The notes: generated by a model from the sequence alone, not told the origin. Shown: positions 15,607 to 23,897, counted from the stretch's first letter. The stretch: 64,000 nucleotides of DNA from an uncultured Bacteroidia bacterium (GCA_902801465.1 CADCIH010000009.1:94314-158313), one strand, 5' to 3'. Program-made: numbers and translations.

Positions 15607-16877
15607 CAGAGTCTCTTGAGTGCGGATACCTCAGCGTCGGTGAGGAAACGCCATTCACCGCGGGGCAGACGGTATTTGTCGAGACCGGCGAACATCACGC
15701 GGTCGAGCTTCAGGATGTCGTAACCGAAATGTTCGAAGATACGACGCACGATGCGGTTGCGGCCGGAGTGAAGCTTGATACCCACGCTCTTCTTGCTGTC
15801 GTCGTCGGCATCGTAGGCGATCTCGTCAGGGGTGATCAGTCCGTCGTCGAGCTCCACGCCGTCGGCAATACGGAGCATGTCGTTGCGGGTGAGAGGCTTG
15901 TCGAGGACTACGTGATAGAGCTTCGTGACTTCACTGCTGGGGTGGGTGAGGCGCTTGGCCAACTCGCCGTCGTTGGTGAGCAGCAGTAGTCCCGTGGTGT
16001 TTTTGTCGAGACGACCCACAGGGAAGATGCGCTCTGTGCAGGCATCACGAACCAACTCCATCACGGTTGTGCGACCCTCGGGGTCGTCGGCAGTGGTGAT
16101 GTAGCCTTTGGGCTTGTTGAGCAGGATGTAACGGAGCTTCTCACGGTTGAGGGTCTGGCCTCCGTACACCACCTTGTCGGTGGGTTTCACCTTGTATCCC
16201 ATGGTAGTGACCACCTCACCGTTCACGGTGACGCAGCCAGCCTTGATGAGCTCGTCGGCTTCACGGCGTGAGCACACGCCAGAGTCGGCCAAATATTTGT
16301 TCAGACGGATCTCGCCACTTGCGGCGGGACGGTCATACAACGGATCTTTTTCGCGGACGTAACCTTTGCGACCTCTTCTCGGGGCTTCTTCCTTTCGGTC
16401 TTCTCTACGATCAGAGGAACGACGGCGAGGTCTCTCCTCATCTCTGTCGTTGAATCTGCGGCGAGGTCTCTCTTCGTCTCTGTCGTTGAATCTGCGGCGA
16501 GGTCTCTCTTCATCTCTGTCGTTGAACCTGCGGCGAGGACGCTCGTCCTCCCTGTCATTGAACTTGCGGCGAGGTCTCTCCTCGTCACGGTCTTGGAATT
16601 TACGGCGAGGACGTTCGTCCTCTCTGTCATTGAACTTGCGACGAGGTCTCTCCTCATCTCTGTCGTTAAATCTGCGGCGAGGTCTCTCCTCGTCTCTGTC
16701 GTTGAACTTGCGGCGTTCACCTCTCGGCTTATCGCCAAACTTTCTCTCTTTACGTGGTCCTTCCTCGTCACCGTCACGGCGGGAGATTCTGAAGGACTTA
16801 CCCTGTAAGAACTCTTCCTTGTGTTCTACAGTTCTCCTGGTGCGCGGACGCTTACCAGTGCTTCCTTGTTCTGTCAT
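15606..16877 (-). CDS. rluB: rRNA large-subunit pseudouridine synthase, RluB/RsuA family, with long charged N-terminal repeat region
   Basis: The 423-residue protein has a low-complexity basic and acidic N-terminus (about 1-185), an S4 RNA-binding domain (about 190-240, RLNKYLADSGVCSRREADEL) and the RsuA-type catalytic domain with the Asp in FPVGRLDKNTTGLLLLTND. It converts a uridine of 23S rRNA to pseudouridine; RluB is more likely than RluE/F from overall layout but not proven. The N-terminus holds about nine 12-residue repeats of the FNDRDEERPRRR type. Such extensions are common in Bacteroidota homologues and probably bind RNA. Confidence 0.93.
   Translation of the reverse strand: MTEQGSTGKRPRTRRTVEHKEEFLQGKSFRISRRDGDEEGPRKERKFGDKPRGERRKFNDRDEERPRRRFNDRDEERPRRKFNDREDERPRRKFQDRDEERPRRKFNDREDERPRRRFNDRDEERPRRRFNDRDEERPRRRFNDRDEERPRRRSSDRREDRKEEAPRRGRKGYVREKDPLYDRPAASGEIRLNKYLADSGVCSRREADELIKAGCVTVNGEVVTTMGYKVKPTDKVVYGGQTLNREKLRYILLNKPKGYITTADDPEGRTTVMELVRDACTERIFPVGRLDKNTTGLLLLTNDGELAKRLTHPSSEVTKLYHVVLDKPLTRNDMLRIADGVELDDGLITPDEIAYDADDDSKKSVGIKLHSGRNRIVRRIFEHFGYDILKLDRVMFAGLDKYRLPRGEWRFLTDAEVSALKRL
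16392..16715 (-). repeat. Tandem 36-bp coding repeats in rluB N-terminus
   Basis: About nine head-to-tail copies of a 36-bp unit encode variants of RRKFNDREDERP. Third-position differences between copies show it is not a very recent expansion, but it is prone to copy-number change. Confidence 0.85.
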
Positions 16878-16905
16878 GTTATGGTATGTGAATTAAAATG
16901 GGCGG

Positions 16906-16913
16906 CAAAAGTA
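16906..16913 (-). promoter_or_regulatory. Promoter -7 element (rluB)
   Basis: TACTTTTG on the minus strand, 28 nt before the rluB ATG. Confidence 0.45.
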
Positions 16914-16931
16914 CTAAATTTTTTTTAAAAG

Positions 16932-16963
16932 TTGCCAATATTAAAGAAATCTTTTTATTTTTG
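16932..16963 (+). promoter_or_regulatory. Promoter driving a candidate small RNA
   Basis: TTG at 16932-16934 and TATTTTTG at 16956-16963 are 21 nt apart, a good Bacteroidota promoter pointing rightward, where no protein gene starts on this strand for over 1 kb. Confidence 0.5.
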
Positions 16964-16969
16964 ACGGCT

Positions 16970-17050
16970 CTAAGTGTATTCGCATCGCACAGTTACGTTC
17001 CATTAAGCCTGGAACTGCAAGGGTGTCTCTTCTAGGACACCCTTCTTTAT
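16970..17050 (+). ncRNA. Candidate small RNA between rluB and the SBF-type transporter gene
   Basis: An approximately 80-nt transcript would run from the promoter at 16932-16963 to an intrinsic terminator at 17019-17053. It contains a small hairpin GTTCC...GGAAC (16997-17015) and then the terminator stem. There is no ORF of note. The flanking genes are both leftward, so the rightward terminator is otherwise unexplained. It matches no RNA family that I recognise. Confidence 0.4.
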
Positions 17051-17053
17051 TTT
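17019..17053 (+). terminator. Intrinsic terminator, rightward
   Basis: AAGGGTGTC (17019-17027) pairs with GACACCCTT (17036-17044) and is followed by CTTTATTTTTTTA. The T-rich side is on the plus strand, so it ends a rightward transcript. Confidence 0.7.
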
Positions 17054-17054
17054 T

Positions 17055-17951
17055 TTATTGTTTTCGATCACGCTTTTCTTTCTGCATCATCTGGAAGCTG
17101 TTGTACAGGTTCTGCCAAATGACATATAGTGTGGGCACTATGCTGCACAAGGGAATAAGATAACTCTGGGCCATCCAAATGGCAAGCACCGTGTTCTTCT
17201 GGCCCAAAGCCTGACCGCCCGCCACACGGTCACCATAACGTTTCCCGATGAGATGCCCCACGAAAAACTGAAGAAAACACAAGAAAACCGAAATCACAAC
17301 CATCCACAAGAACATGATTCGATGCTCCTGAAACTCGTTGACCAACAAGCCGATGGCTCGTGAGATGACTACCGTAAGCGATACAGCCCAGACATAAAAG
17401 GAGAGACTCTTGTGACGATTGATGTATTCATTGGCTTTCGGCAAAAGCCAACGGGTGAACACAGCCAAAAGAAATGGTGCAATCAGTAAAGGAAACACCT
17501 TGCCCAAAATGGCTAAAAACGAACTCCAGAAGGAAATGTCAGGACTGGCCCCAATTAAGGTGAACGACAAAGGAGCCACTACAGCCACCATCAAATTGCA
17601 GGATATCAGATAGGTACTCATCATGCCAATGTTGGCCCCGAGGATGAGCGAGACCGCAATGGCAGCCGCGGCCGTTGGCGCCAACACCGTCACAAAAGCT
17701 CCCTCAGCAAGGGTCTCGTCGAAAGGCCTGATGATGAAATACATCCCCGTGGAAACCACCAATTGGAACAGTAAAAGCCAAAAGTCGAACATGGTGAACC
17801 GCATCGTTTTCACATCCAACGAGTTGAACGAAAAATACAACATCAAGAAGATGAAATAGGGCAACGCCGGCTGCAAAACCACGATGTATTCGTGGAAAAA
17901 GATGCCCAACACAATGGCAATCGGCAATATCCAACTCTTCAATCGCTGCAT
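17055..17951 (-). CDS. Bile acid:sodium symporter (SBF)-like membrane transporter
   Basis: The 298-residue protein has about nine hydrophobic helices. The overall pattern, including LAPTAAAAIAVSLILGANIG in the first half and GGQALGQKNTVLAIW in the second, resembles the BASS/SBF family of sodium-coupled organic anion transporters. The GQALGQKN segment corresponds to the second crossed-helix ion site. The substrate cannot be told from sequence; many bacterial members do not carry bile acids. It is divergent from tatD, each gene having a -7 element in the 40-nt gap. Confidence 0.75.
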   Translation of the reverse strand: MQRLKSWILPIAIVLGIFFHEYIVVLQPALPYFIFLMLYFSFNSLDVKTMRFTMFDFWLLLFQLVVSTGMYFIIRPFDETLAEGAFVTVLAPTAAAAIAVSLILGANIGMMSTYLISCNLMVAVVAPLSFTLIGASPDISFWSSFLAILGKVFPLLIAPFLLAVFTRWLLPKANEYINRHKSLSFYVWAVSLTVVISRAIGLLVNEFQEHRIMFLWMVVISVFLCFLQFFVGHLIGKRYGDRVAGGQALGQKNTVLAIWMAQSYLIPLCSIVPTLYVIWQNLYNSFQMMQKEKRDRKQ

Positions 17952-17969
17952 GGATGTTTAATTTGTCGG

Positions 17970-17977
17970 CAAAATTA
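17970..17977 (-). promoter_or_regulatory. Promoter -7 element (SBF-like gene)
   Basis: TAATTTTG on the minus strand, 18 nt before the ATG at 17951. Confidence 0.4.
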
Positions 17978-17979
17978 GT

Positions 17980-17987
17980 TATTTTTG
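17980..17987 (+). promoter_or_regulatory. Promoter -7 element (tatD), almost touching the start codon
   Basis: TATTTTTG ends only 4 nt before the tatD ATG at 17992, so a transcript from it would have almost no 5' leader. Confidence 0.4.
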
Positions 17988-17991
17988 CCTC

Positions 17992-18675
17992 ATGATCACC
18001 CAAGAAGTTCCTTTTATTGATATCCATACACATCGGCAGCAATCCATCTGTTTTGGATATACCTATGGCGTCCATCCATGGAAATTGTCCAGCATGACTC
18101 CTTTGGAAACACTTCTTAAGGAAAACAAAATCGTCGCCATCGGGGAAACTGGTCTCGACCGTTCCCATAATGACACCTACGACCGTCAACTGGAAGTCTT
18201 TGAACAACACATCCTCCTCTCCGAACAATACCGGAAACCCTTGATCATCCATTGCGTAAAAGCCACCTCGGATGTTTTGAGACTGCATAAAAAACACCAA
18301 CCAAGCCAGACCTGGATCATTCATGGCTTCAATGGAAACGCCGACGAAATCCGTCAACTCACCGGCCACGACATCTGTCTCTCCGTCGGGGAAGCCATAT
18401 TTTATCAAAATAGGAAAATCACAAAAACCATATCATCCATACCTTTGGATTATCTCTTTCTTGAGACAGATGTCTCTGAAAAGACCATACAACAAGTCTA
18501 TGAGAAGGCCTCGGAGTTACTGAACATGCCGCTGAACCAGTTGAAAGATAGTGTTTTCGCTAACTTTACACGGTTAAAACTCTCCCCACGGAAGACTGAA
18601 AACAATGCCCCCGACTATGCATCGGCGACGATGGCGTTGATTAACTTGGACGAAGTCACAGGCTCTTCTTGGTGA
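17992..18675 (+). CDS. TatD family metal-dependent hydrolase
   Basis: The 227-residue protein has the TatD landmarks: N-terminal metal ligands FIDIHTHR, the GETGLDR glutamate, PLIIHC, the HGFNGN histidine and the LETDVS aspartate. The family are TIM-barrel nucleases/phosphoesterases. It is shorter than the 255-265 residues of E. coli TatD, with the N-terminal part compressed (YTYGVHPW soon after the first motif), as seen in Bacteroidota homologues. The 3' end overlaps the convergent hydrolase gene by 20 nt. Confidence 0.88.
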   Translation: MITQEVPFIDIHTHRQQSICFGYTYGVHPWKLSSMTPLETLLKENKIVAIGETGLDRSHNDTYDRQLEVFEQHILLSEQYRKPLIIHCVKATSDVLRLHKKHQPSQTWIIHGFNGNADEIRQLTGHDICLSVGEAIFYQNRKITKTISSIPLDYLFLETDVSEKTIQQVYEKASELLNMPLNQLKDSVFANFTRLKLSPRKTENNAPDYASATMALINLDEVTGSSW

Positions 18676-20710
18676 CCAAAAACACAGCGTCGCCAAAGGT
18701 GTTATTAATGTGCCCTCCTTCCACGTCCCTGATGGACGAGGGGAATTGGATGGTGATGCGTTTGCTCCTGAACAAAGGCCTCCTGACGGTTACTGTCGTG
18801 GCCTCCTCAACCAGCTCCAGTCCCGTCTCGGCATCAAACCATCTGACAAGGTACTCGGTGCCTCGGGGTTGGTTTTTGATGGGCAATACGATGCTGTTGT
18901 CGTCGGAACTCGGTGCCGGACGCTTGGCGGGGTTCAGTGTATAGACGTATCCGTTGGAATCGAACACCCCATCATCGACAAAATGCCCGTTATTTCCTTT
19001 ACGATCGGTTAAATGACGAAGCGACTGGTAGCTAAACACTGTATCCTGACACCATCCGACAAGGGTGTCGTAGTCGGCATTCACCAAATAATAGGTCTCC
19101 AGATTGTTCGGGAACACCAACGATCTGCCCCGCTCGCTGCCCGTGGTTTGTGCAGTGAACGAATCCGAAAGCACCGGAAGACTATGCATGAAGACCGTCA
19201 CCGGACGGAAAAGGCCGTACCAGTTCTTTTTGTCAAGCACCTCCCAATACCAGAAAGAAGCAGGGCCCATCGAGCCGGAAAAAGCTGACGACCAAAGGGA
19301 ATTGTGCAGGTCGATACCCCAAGGGTCCTTGTCCTCATATTTTGGCCTTGTGCCACCCTGTCCGAAAGCAAACTCACCCATGAAAAAAGGCTTGTCAGGA
19401 TAGTCGCGTCTCGCTTTCTTTGTTTCCTTGTAAAGGACATTGGAAAACTGCTCGCTCGACTTCGCTTTCTGGATGTTCTGATAGTTGTGGTCTTGGACGA
19501 TGTCCAGGTTATAAAACATTTTTCTAAGGGTATCAATGTTGCCCGAGCCCAACGAAGTGGAGATGGGATGGCGATAGGGGTCGAGGGTATGGATGTAATC
19601 CACCATTTGGATATGCCATCTGACCATGTCTTCCTGGATTTCCCCGGAGATGTCCTCTCCTTCTGACATATTGGCAAGTTCGTTCCATAGTTCCCAACAA
19701 AGTACATTGGTTGCATATCCCCAACGAGCCACGATGTAACGGATCATGTTCTTGGTGATTCTTATCGCCTGTGGGTCGGAAAAGAAATCGTAGCGTGAGG
19801 GCAAGCCCAAAATGACATTGAAAGGATTGTTGGTCCAATCGCTGGGTCTGGCTGTCTTTCCATTGGTTCCAGTAGGTGTTCCGCTTTTATGAATGAAATC
19901 CCTGAAGTTGAAAATACACATCATCAAAGCGATGTTGTGCTCTTTGGCGTTTTCAACGATATAGTCGAGTTCAGCCGCGTCTTTTTGGTTCAGTGTGTTG
20001 TCAAAATACATCTTTGTCTTGCCGTCATCGGTCCCAGCATGTTCCGGACCGTAAAGCGACAAAAACTGGTAGCGGTTAAGCCATATACGCACATAGTTGG
20101 CATTGCCCGAAAGCGACTCGAAATACTTCTTGTAATCATAGATGCCATAAGGCTTTTGGTACTTGTCGTGGTCAGCGGCTTCATACCACGGTACGTTGGG
20201 GCCAACAGGGTAGAAGGAGTGGCTTTTTCGCTGGCTGTTCACGAAGGCTTCACGCTTCAGGTACTTACTGTTGGCGATCTGGATGAAACCTTCGGCATCT
20301 TTGCTTTGACAATTGAACGACAACTCTTTGCTTATCCGTTCACCGTCTTTGTCGATGGCGTGAATCACAAAGGTCCAGCGTCCAGGCGTATCAGGCGTGA
20401 AACGAATCTTCCAAAGGTCACCTTCACGCCTGTATTGCGACACTTCGTAGTTTTGTTTTTTGGTGAGAATGTAATCTTCGTAATAAAAGCCGATGGAGCG
20501 AACACTACGACCGTTGGGAGAGATGAAGTCGGCATACACGTCAATCACTTCGGGGTCGTATGGGTTATCGTATGTCCCCAGAAGGAAGGAGATTTCGTAT
20601 TTGTCGTAAACACCTACCGTGGAAGGGACGTTGGTCACAAGGATGGCTGTCTGGCTGAAGCCCATGGTTACAAAGGCCATTAGAGACAGCAGCAGTAAGG
20701 CTTTTCTCAT
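18656..20710 (-). CDS. Exported DUF5060 + GH5-like glycoside hydrolase
   Basis: The 684-residue protein has a signal peptide (MRKALLLLSLMAFVTMGFSQ), an immunoglobulin-like DUF5060 domain (about 22-130) and a TIM-barrel of the GH5/clan A kind. The acid/base Glu is in CWELWNEL near residue 343 and the likely nucleophile Glu is in FFMGEFAFGQ near 445. Such proteins cleave beta-linked plant or host polysaccharides; the substrate cannot be assigned. A beta-rich C-terminal domain (about 560-684) follows. No SusC/SusD pair is adjacent. Its ATG overlaps the stop of the L,D-transpeptidase gene by one base. Confidence 0.82.
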   Translation of the reverse strand: MRKALLLLSLMAFVTMGFSQTAILVTNVPSTVGVYDKYEISFLLGTYDNPYDPEVIDVYADFISPNGRSVRSIGFYYEDYILTKKQNYEVSQYRREGDLWKIRFTPDTPGRWTFVIHAIDKDGERISKELSFNCQSKDAEGFIQIANSKYLKREAFVNSQRKSHSFYPVGPNVPWYEAADHDKYQKPYGIYDYKKYFESLSGNANYVRIWLNRYQFLSLYGPEHAGTDDGKTKMYFDNTLNQKDAAELDYIVENAKEHNIALMMCIFNFRDFIHKSGTPTGTNGKTARPSDWTNNPFNVILGLPSRYDFFSDPQAIRITKNMIRYIVARWGYATNVLCWELWNELANMSEGEDISGEIQEDMVRWHIQMVDYIHTLDPYRHPISTSLGSGNIDTLRKMFYNLDIVQDHNYQNIQKAKSSEQFSNVLYKETKKARRDYPDKPFFMGEFAFGQGGTRPKYEDKDPWGIDLHNSLWSSAFSGSMGPASFWYWEVLDKKNWYGLFRPVTVFMHSLPVLSDSFTAQTTGSERGRSLVFPNNLETYYLVNADYDTLVGWCQDTVFSYQSLRHLTDRKGNNGHFVDDGVFDSNGYVYTLNPAKRPAPSSDDNSIVLPIKNQPRGTEYLVRWFDAETGLELVEEATTVTVRRPLFRSKRITIQFPSSIRDVEGGHINNTFGDAVFLVTKKSL

Positions 20711-21309
20711 TATTCGTCTTTTAGGATGATTACTTTCATGCCCACGAAAGCATACTTCGACTTGAGTTCGTCGAGGTCATCGTTGAGCAGGCGGATGCAG
20801 CCTTCGCTGCCACGGCCTGGGACTGAACTTTCGTTGTTGGTGCTGCCGTGGATGCCGATGCCTTTGTGTCCCGGAGTCTTGAGTCGCATGAACCAGTTGC
20901 CGTAAGCCAGGATATCGCCACGTCCGTCACCAAAATCGTGTGTCCAGCTCGAAGCGTCCTTGATTTCAGTGATGCTGAACGGGTTTTCGAAGGTGCACTC
21001 AGGGGTCTTCATGTCGCCCGACTTCTCCTTTTGGCCGTAGTTCTTGCCCACACACACTGGATAACGGGCAATCAGCACCGTGTCGCCGTCTTGGTTTTCA
21101 TACACACTCAATTGCAGTGCCGGCTTGTCAACCACGATAAAACAGTTGTCGCGGTTCATCATCTCCCCGAACACCACGGGCTGTTCCTTTTGAACCGTGT
21201 CAAGCAACGGTTCCTGTTCTTGTTGTTTTGAGTTGTTGGCTTTTCCGCCACATGCAGTTGCCATGGCAATCATCACAACCCATAATAATCTAAACATCAC
21301 CTGTTTCAT
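20710..21309 (-). CDS. L,D-transpeptidase (YkuD) family lipoprotein
   Basis: The 199-residue protein has a lipoprotein signal ending MATAC. The YkuD catalytic motif is complete: His154 in GIGIHGST and the catalytic Cys171 in SEGCIRL with the conserved Ser before it. YkuD enzymes form 3-3 crosslinks or attach proteins to peptidoglycan. The domain covers about residues 55-199. It precedes the glycoside hydrolase gene with a stop/start overlap, so the two are cotranscribed. An upstream single-armed heptad repeat separates it from the next gene. Confidence 0.9.
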   Translation of the reverse strand: MKQVMFRLLWVVMIAMATACGGKANNSKQQEQEPLLDTVQKEQPVVFGEMMNRDNCFIVVDKPALQLSVYENQDGDTVLIARYPVCVGKNYGQKEKSGDMKTPECTFENPFSITEIKDASSWTHDFGDGRGDILAYGNWFMRLKTPGHKGIGIHGSTNNESSVPGRGSEGCIRLLNDDLDELKSKYAFVGMKVIILKDE

Positions 21310-21310
21310 A

Positions 21311-21339
21311 ACTATCCGTTTTCCGTTCTCCGTTCTCCA
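21311..21339. repeat. Heptad repeat, copy 4 (single arm)
   Basis: Four units of the TTTTCCG/TTCTCCG type fill the space between the L,D-transpeptidase start and the stop of the zinc-ribbon gene. No complementary arm is present. Confidence 0.75.
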
Positions 21340-22080
21340 TTACCCCGTCACCATAAACACCCTCGGGTCTTTCCATTTCAAATGTCTTAGTATCTCGCTG
21401 GTGAAGTGGGTCCTACTTGTTTTGTTTTCCAACAAGGACTTTGACTTGTCGAACTGCCGCAGTTCACGGTAGATCTCTGGTACCTCCAGGTCGAACCGCT
21501 CCTCGGGGTGCTTCTCCAGCAAGGCAAGCAGTCGGTTGAGGTTCTCGTTGAAATCCTTGAGGTTCTTGATGAAGAGCCGTTCACCTTCAAGCAACATTCT
21601 TCGGTAGTTGGCCCAAACGCCATAGCTCATGAAACCGTTGAGGAAGTATTTCAGGCGGACGTAATGGAAGTTGCGGTGTAAGTCGTTGTAGGCCCACCAC
21701 AGCAGTCGCCGGAGATAAATCTCTTTCTTCGGGTCGTAATGGCTTTTGGCCAGAAACAGCTTGTAATGGGTGATTAGGGCCAATTTTCCCTTGTTGTCGC
21801 TGAAGTTGATACCATAAAACCTCCAGGTGTTCCACGAGTACGGGATAACTGGTGGCACTTCTGTGGTGATGAAGGGCTCCTCGGGTTTCTCCACCCAGTA
21901 ATTGTGACCGCACGAGGGGCATTGGATCATCTTCTGCGGGGTGGTGATGTAGTTGTCGTACAAAATCTTCCCGTCGGAGTAAAGAATGGCCTCGTTCACC
22001 AGTTCCGACTTCAGGTTGCGGCCTTCGAGCCACGCCTTGCAGTTGGGACATTGGAAGTAATATGAGTCGTATTTCAGCAT
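21340..22080 (-). CDS. Uncharacterised protein with N-terminal zinc ribbon
   Basis: This 246-residue protein starts at MLKYDSYYFQCPNCKAWLEG; the start is fixed by an ATG 21 nt after a -7 element. Two CxxC pairs (CPNC near residue 10 and CPSC near residue 57) form a probable zinc ribbon within the first 65 residues. The rest is helical, rich in aromatic and basic residues (for example NDLHRNFHYVRLKYFL), with no catalytic motif that I recognise. It has no signal peptide. A nucleic-acid or protein-binding role is plausible from the zinc ribbon but unproven. Confidence 0.7.
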   Translation of the reverse strand: MLKYDSYYFQCPNCKAWLEGRNLKSELVNEAILYSDGKILYDNYITTPQKMIQCPSCGHNYWVEKPEEPFITTEVPPVIPYSWNTWRFYGINFSDNKGKLALITHYKLFLAKSHYDPKKEIYLRRLLWWAYNDLHRNFHYVRLKYFLNGFMSYGVWANYRRMLLEGERLFIKNLKDFNENLNRLLALLEKHPEERFDLEVPEIYRELRQFDKSKSLLENKTSRTHFTSEILRHLKWKDPRVFMVTG

Positions 22081-22101
22081 CTTTTTTAAGGGATTACAGC
22101 G

Positions 22102-22109
22102 CAAAGATA
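22102..22109 (-). promoter_or_regulatory. Promoter -7 element (zinc-ribbon gene)
   Basis: TATCTTTG on the minus strand. It overlaps the last codons region downstream of the RNase H gene stop at 22111, so the zinc-ribbon gene can be transcribed separately. Confidence 0.45.
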
Positions 22110-22110
22110 A

Positions 22111-22776
22111 TTATTTCCTGCCAAAATCAGCAGGGATTTCCCCCCAGATTTCGGTTTTCCATTTCAAAACGGGGATGGTGGCGCTATTTTCCTTTATCCA
22201 CCCATCGTTCTCTCGAAGCCAGTTCTCGGCTCTTTCGATGAGTTCAAAGAGATAGGCGTTTTTTTCGTTGGGCTGAAGTTTGGTTCGACATTTTTTTTCT
22301 CGGACCCATTTTTGTGCGTTGACAGAGTCGCTATAAACCGGAAAGGCGGTGTGTTTTTGTTTTTGCCAGGCCAAGGCGTGGACGATGGCCAGGAACTCAC
22401 CGATGTTGTTGGTTCCGTTTTCAAACACCGGACTCTTGAATAAGGTCGTCGTTACCGGCTGTTCCTCTCCAAGAGCCACAAACACCCCTTGGTATTCCAT
22501 CTTGCCAGGGTTGCCTGAGCAAGCGGCATCGACGGCGATGAAAACGGAGAACGGAAAACGGAGAACGGAAAACTTCCCATTCTCCGTTTTCCGTTTTCCG
22601 TTTTCCGTTTTCTCAAATCCAGCGAAGCCCTTGGCGTAAGCCGCCTCGGCACTGGCACGGTCGGGGAAGCCTTTATATAGTGCCCCCTGGAAGCCTTCCA
22701 CTTCCTTTTTGCAGACCTCCCAGTTGTCATAGATGCCCGGGGTACGGCCTTTCCAGACGACATAATATTTTTTCAT
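22111..22776 (-). CDS. Ribonuclease H with N-terminal viroplasmin-like domain and in-frame repeat
   Basis: The 221-residue protein has an N-terminal viroplasmin/RNase H1 hybrid-binding domain (about 1-50, YYVVWKGRTPGIYDNW, YKGFPDRASAEAAY) and an RNase HI domain (about 80-221). Catalytic acids are visible: Asp in IAVDAACSGNPG, Glu in NNIGEFLAI, Asp in YSDSVNAQKW, and a C-terminal Asp. The enzyme degrades RNA in RNA-DNA hybrids. Residues about 55-79 are encoded by a heptad palindromic repeat inserted exactly in the linker, so that its FSVF end runs into the first beta-strand of the catalytic domain. Confidence 0.9.
   Translation of the reverse strand: MKKYYVVWKGRTPGIYDNWEVCKKEVEGFQGALYKGFPDRASAEAAYAKGFAGFEKTENGKRKTENGKFSVLRFPFSVFIAVDAACSGNPGKMEYQGVFVALGEEQPVTTTLFKSPVFENGTNNIGEFLAIVHALAWQKQKHTAFPVYSDSVNAQKWVREKKCRTKLQPNEKNAYLFELIERAENWLRENDGWIKENSATIPVLKWKTEIWGEIPADFGRK
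22541..22613. repeat. Heptad palindromic repeat, copy 5 (in frame inside the RNase H gene)
   Basis: GGAAAAC/GGAGAAC units on the left pair with TTTTCCG units on the right. On the coding strand it reads as repeated KTENGKR and FRFPFSV heptads. Confidence 0.9.
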
Positions 22777-22806
22777 AGAAGTCAGAAGACAGAAGCAAGA
22801 AGTCAG
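22777..22806. repeat. Second-family repeat (AGAAGTCAGAAG type), single arm
   Basis: It fills the gap between the pfkA stop and the RNase H start. The pfkA stop codon lies inside the repeat (CTTCTGACTTC on the coding strand), so the repeat supplies the end of that gene. Confidence 0.65.
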
Positions 22807-23897
22807 AAGCCCAAGGAGATGTCAACGCCTTTGGCGGTATTCACCAGGTCGCTGTCGATGGTGACGAGATTCGGTTTGGCGATGGCCACGGCCAACGGTA
22901 CGGCCACGAGGTTGGGGTGGTGGTAGGCCACCATCTGACCAAACTGTCCGTTGAGCACCATCTCGAAGGCCTTCACGCCGAACTCTGATGAAAGCACACG
23001 GTCGTAGGCAATCGGCACGCCACCACGTTGCAGGTGACCCAGGATGGTTTCTCGCATGTCGTGTTTGAATCCTGCTGCCTTCAGCTGGTCAATTAAAGCC
23101 CGGCCGATACCACCCAACTTCTTGTTTTCGTAGCCCACCTCGGTGCTGATTTCATAGATCTGTTGTCCATCCTTCGGACGAGCGCCCTCGGAAGCCACGA
23201 TGACGGCAAAGCCACGATCGTGGTTAAATCGGCGTTCCAGGCGTTCCTTCACCACGTTGATGTCGTAAGGGAACTCAGGTAGGAGGCAAACTTCGGCGCC
23301 GCCGGCGATGGCCGAGTGCAGGGCGATCCAGCCTGCATCACGGCCCATCACTTCAAGAATGAAAACACGATTATGTGATGCCGCTGTGGTGACCAGCTTA
23401 TCGACGGCCTCGGTGGCAATCTGCACGGCGGTCTGGAAACCGAAGGTGCATTCCGTCATGGAGAGGTCGTTGTCGATGGTCTTGGGCACACCTATAATAT
23501 TCAAGCCCTTCTCGTAGAGCTTCTGCGAAATACGCTGTGAGCCGTCGCCGCCGATGCTGATGACCGCGTCGATGCCCATGTATTGCAACTTGCGGAGCAT
23601 TTCGTCAGAGCGATCCACGGTGCTCCAGGTGCCGTCGTTGTTCTTGACGGGCCAGTTGAACGGGCCGCCCTTGTTGGTAGTCTCGATGATGGTGCCGCCG
23701 CGGAAGTGGATGCCGCGCACCGTTTCTGGCGTCAGCCTGACCACCTCGGTGGGTTCCCATAGGATGCCGTTGTAGGCTTGTATACTGCCGAGCACTTCCC
23801 AGTCTTTCTCTTGGGCGGCTCGCTTAACGATGGCGCGAATCACCGCGTTGAGGCCTGGGCAGTCACCGCCTCCGGTAAGGACCAATAGTCTTTTCAT
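22803..23897 (-). CDS. pfkA: 6-phosphofructokinase
   Basis: The 364-residue enzyme phosphorylates fructose 6-phosphate in glycolysis. It shows LTGGGDCPGLNAVIRA, the phosphate-donor site GGDGS, the catalytic PKTIDND and FILEVMGRDAGWIALHSA. The Gly in GGDGS predicts use of ATP, whereas the Lys in PKTIDND is the residue seen in PPi-type and mixed (group III) enzymes. It therefore most resembles the ATP-using members of the mixed group. Length is a little over the 320 residues of E. coli PfkA, consistent with that group. Confidence 0.93.
   Translation of the reverse strand: MKRLLVLTGGGDCPGLNAVIRAIVKRAAQEKDWEVLGSIQAYNGILWEPTEVVRLTPETVRGIHFRGGTIIETTNKGGPFNWPVKNNDGTWSTVDRSDEMLRKLQYMGIDAVISIGGDGSQRISQKLYEKGLNIIGVPKTIDNDLSMTECTFGFQTAVQIATEAVDKLVTTAASHNRVFILEVMGRDAGWIALHSAIAGGAEVCLLPEFPYDINVVKERLERRFNHDRGFAVIVASEGARPKDGQQIYEISTEVGYENKKLGGIGRALIDQLKAAGFKHDMRETILGHLQRGGVPIAYDRVLSSEFGVKAFEMVLNGQFGQMVAYHHPNLVAVPLAVAIAKPNLVTIDSDLVNTAKGVDISLGF

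Noticed and set aside
18587-18605. Heptad-like sequence near the tatD end (PRKTENN)
   Set aside because: Only one partial unit, no repetition or opposite arm; probably chance.
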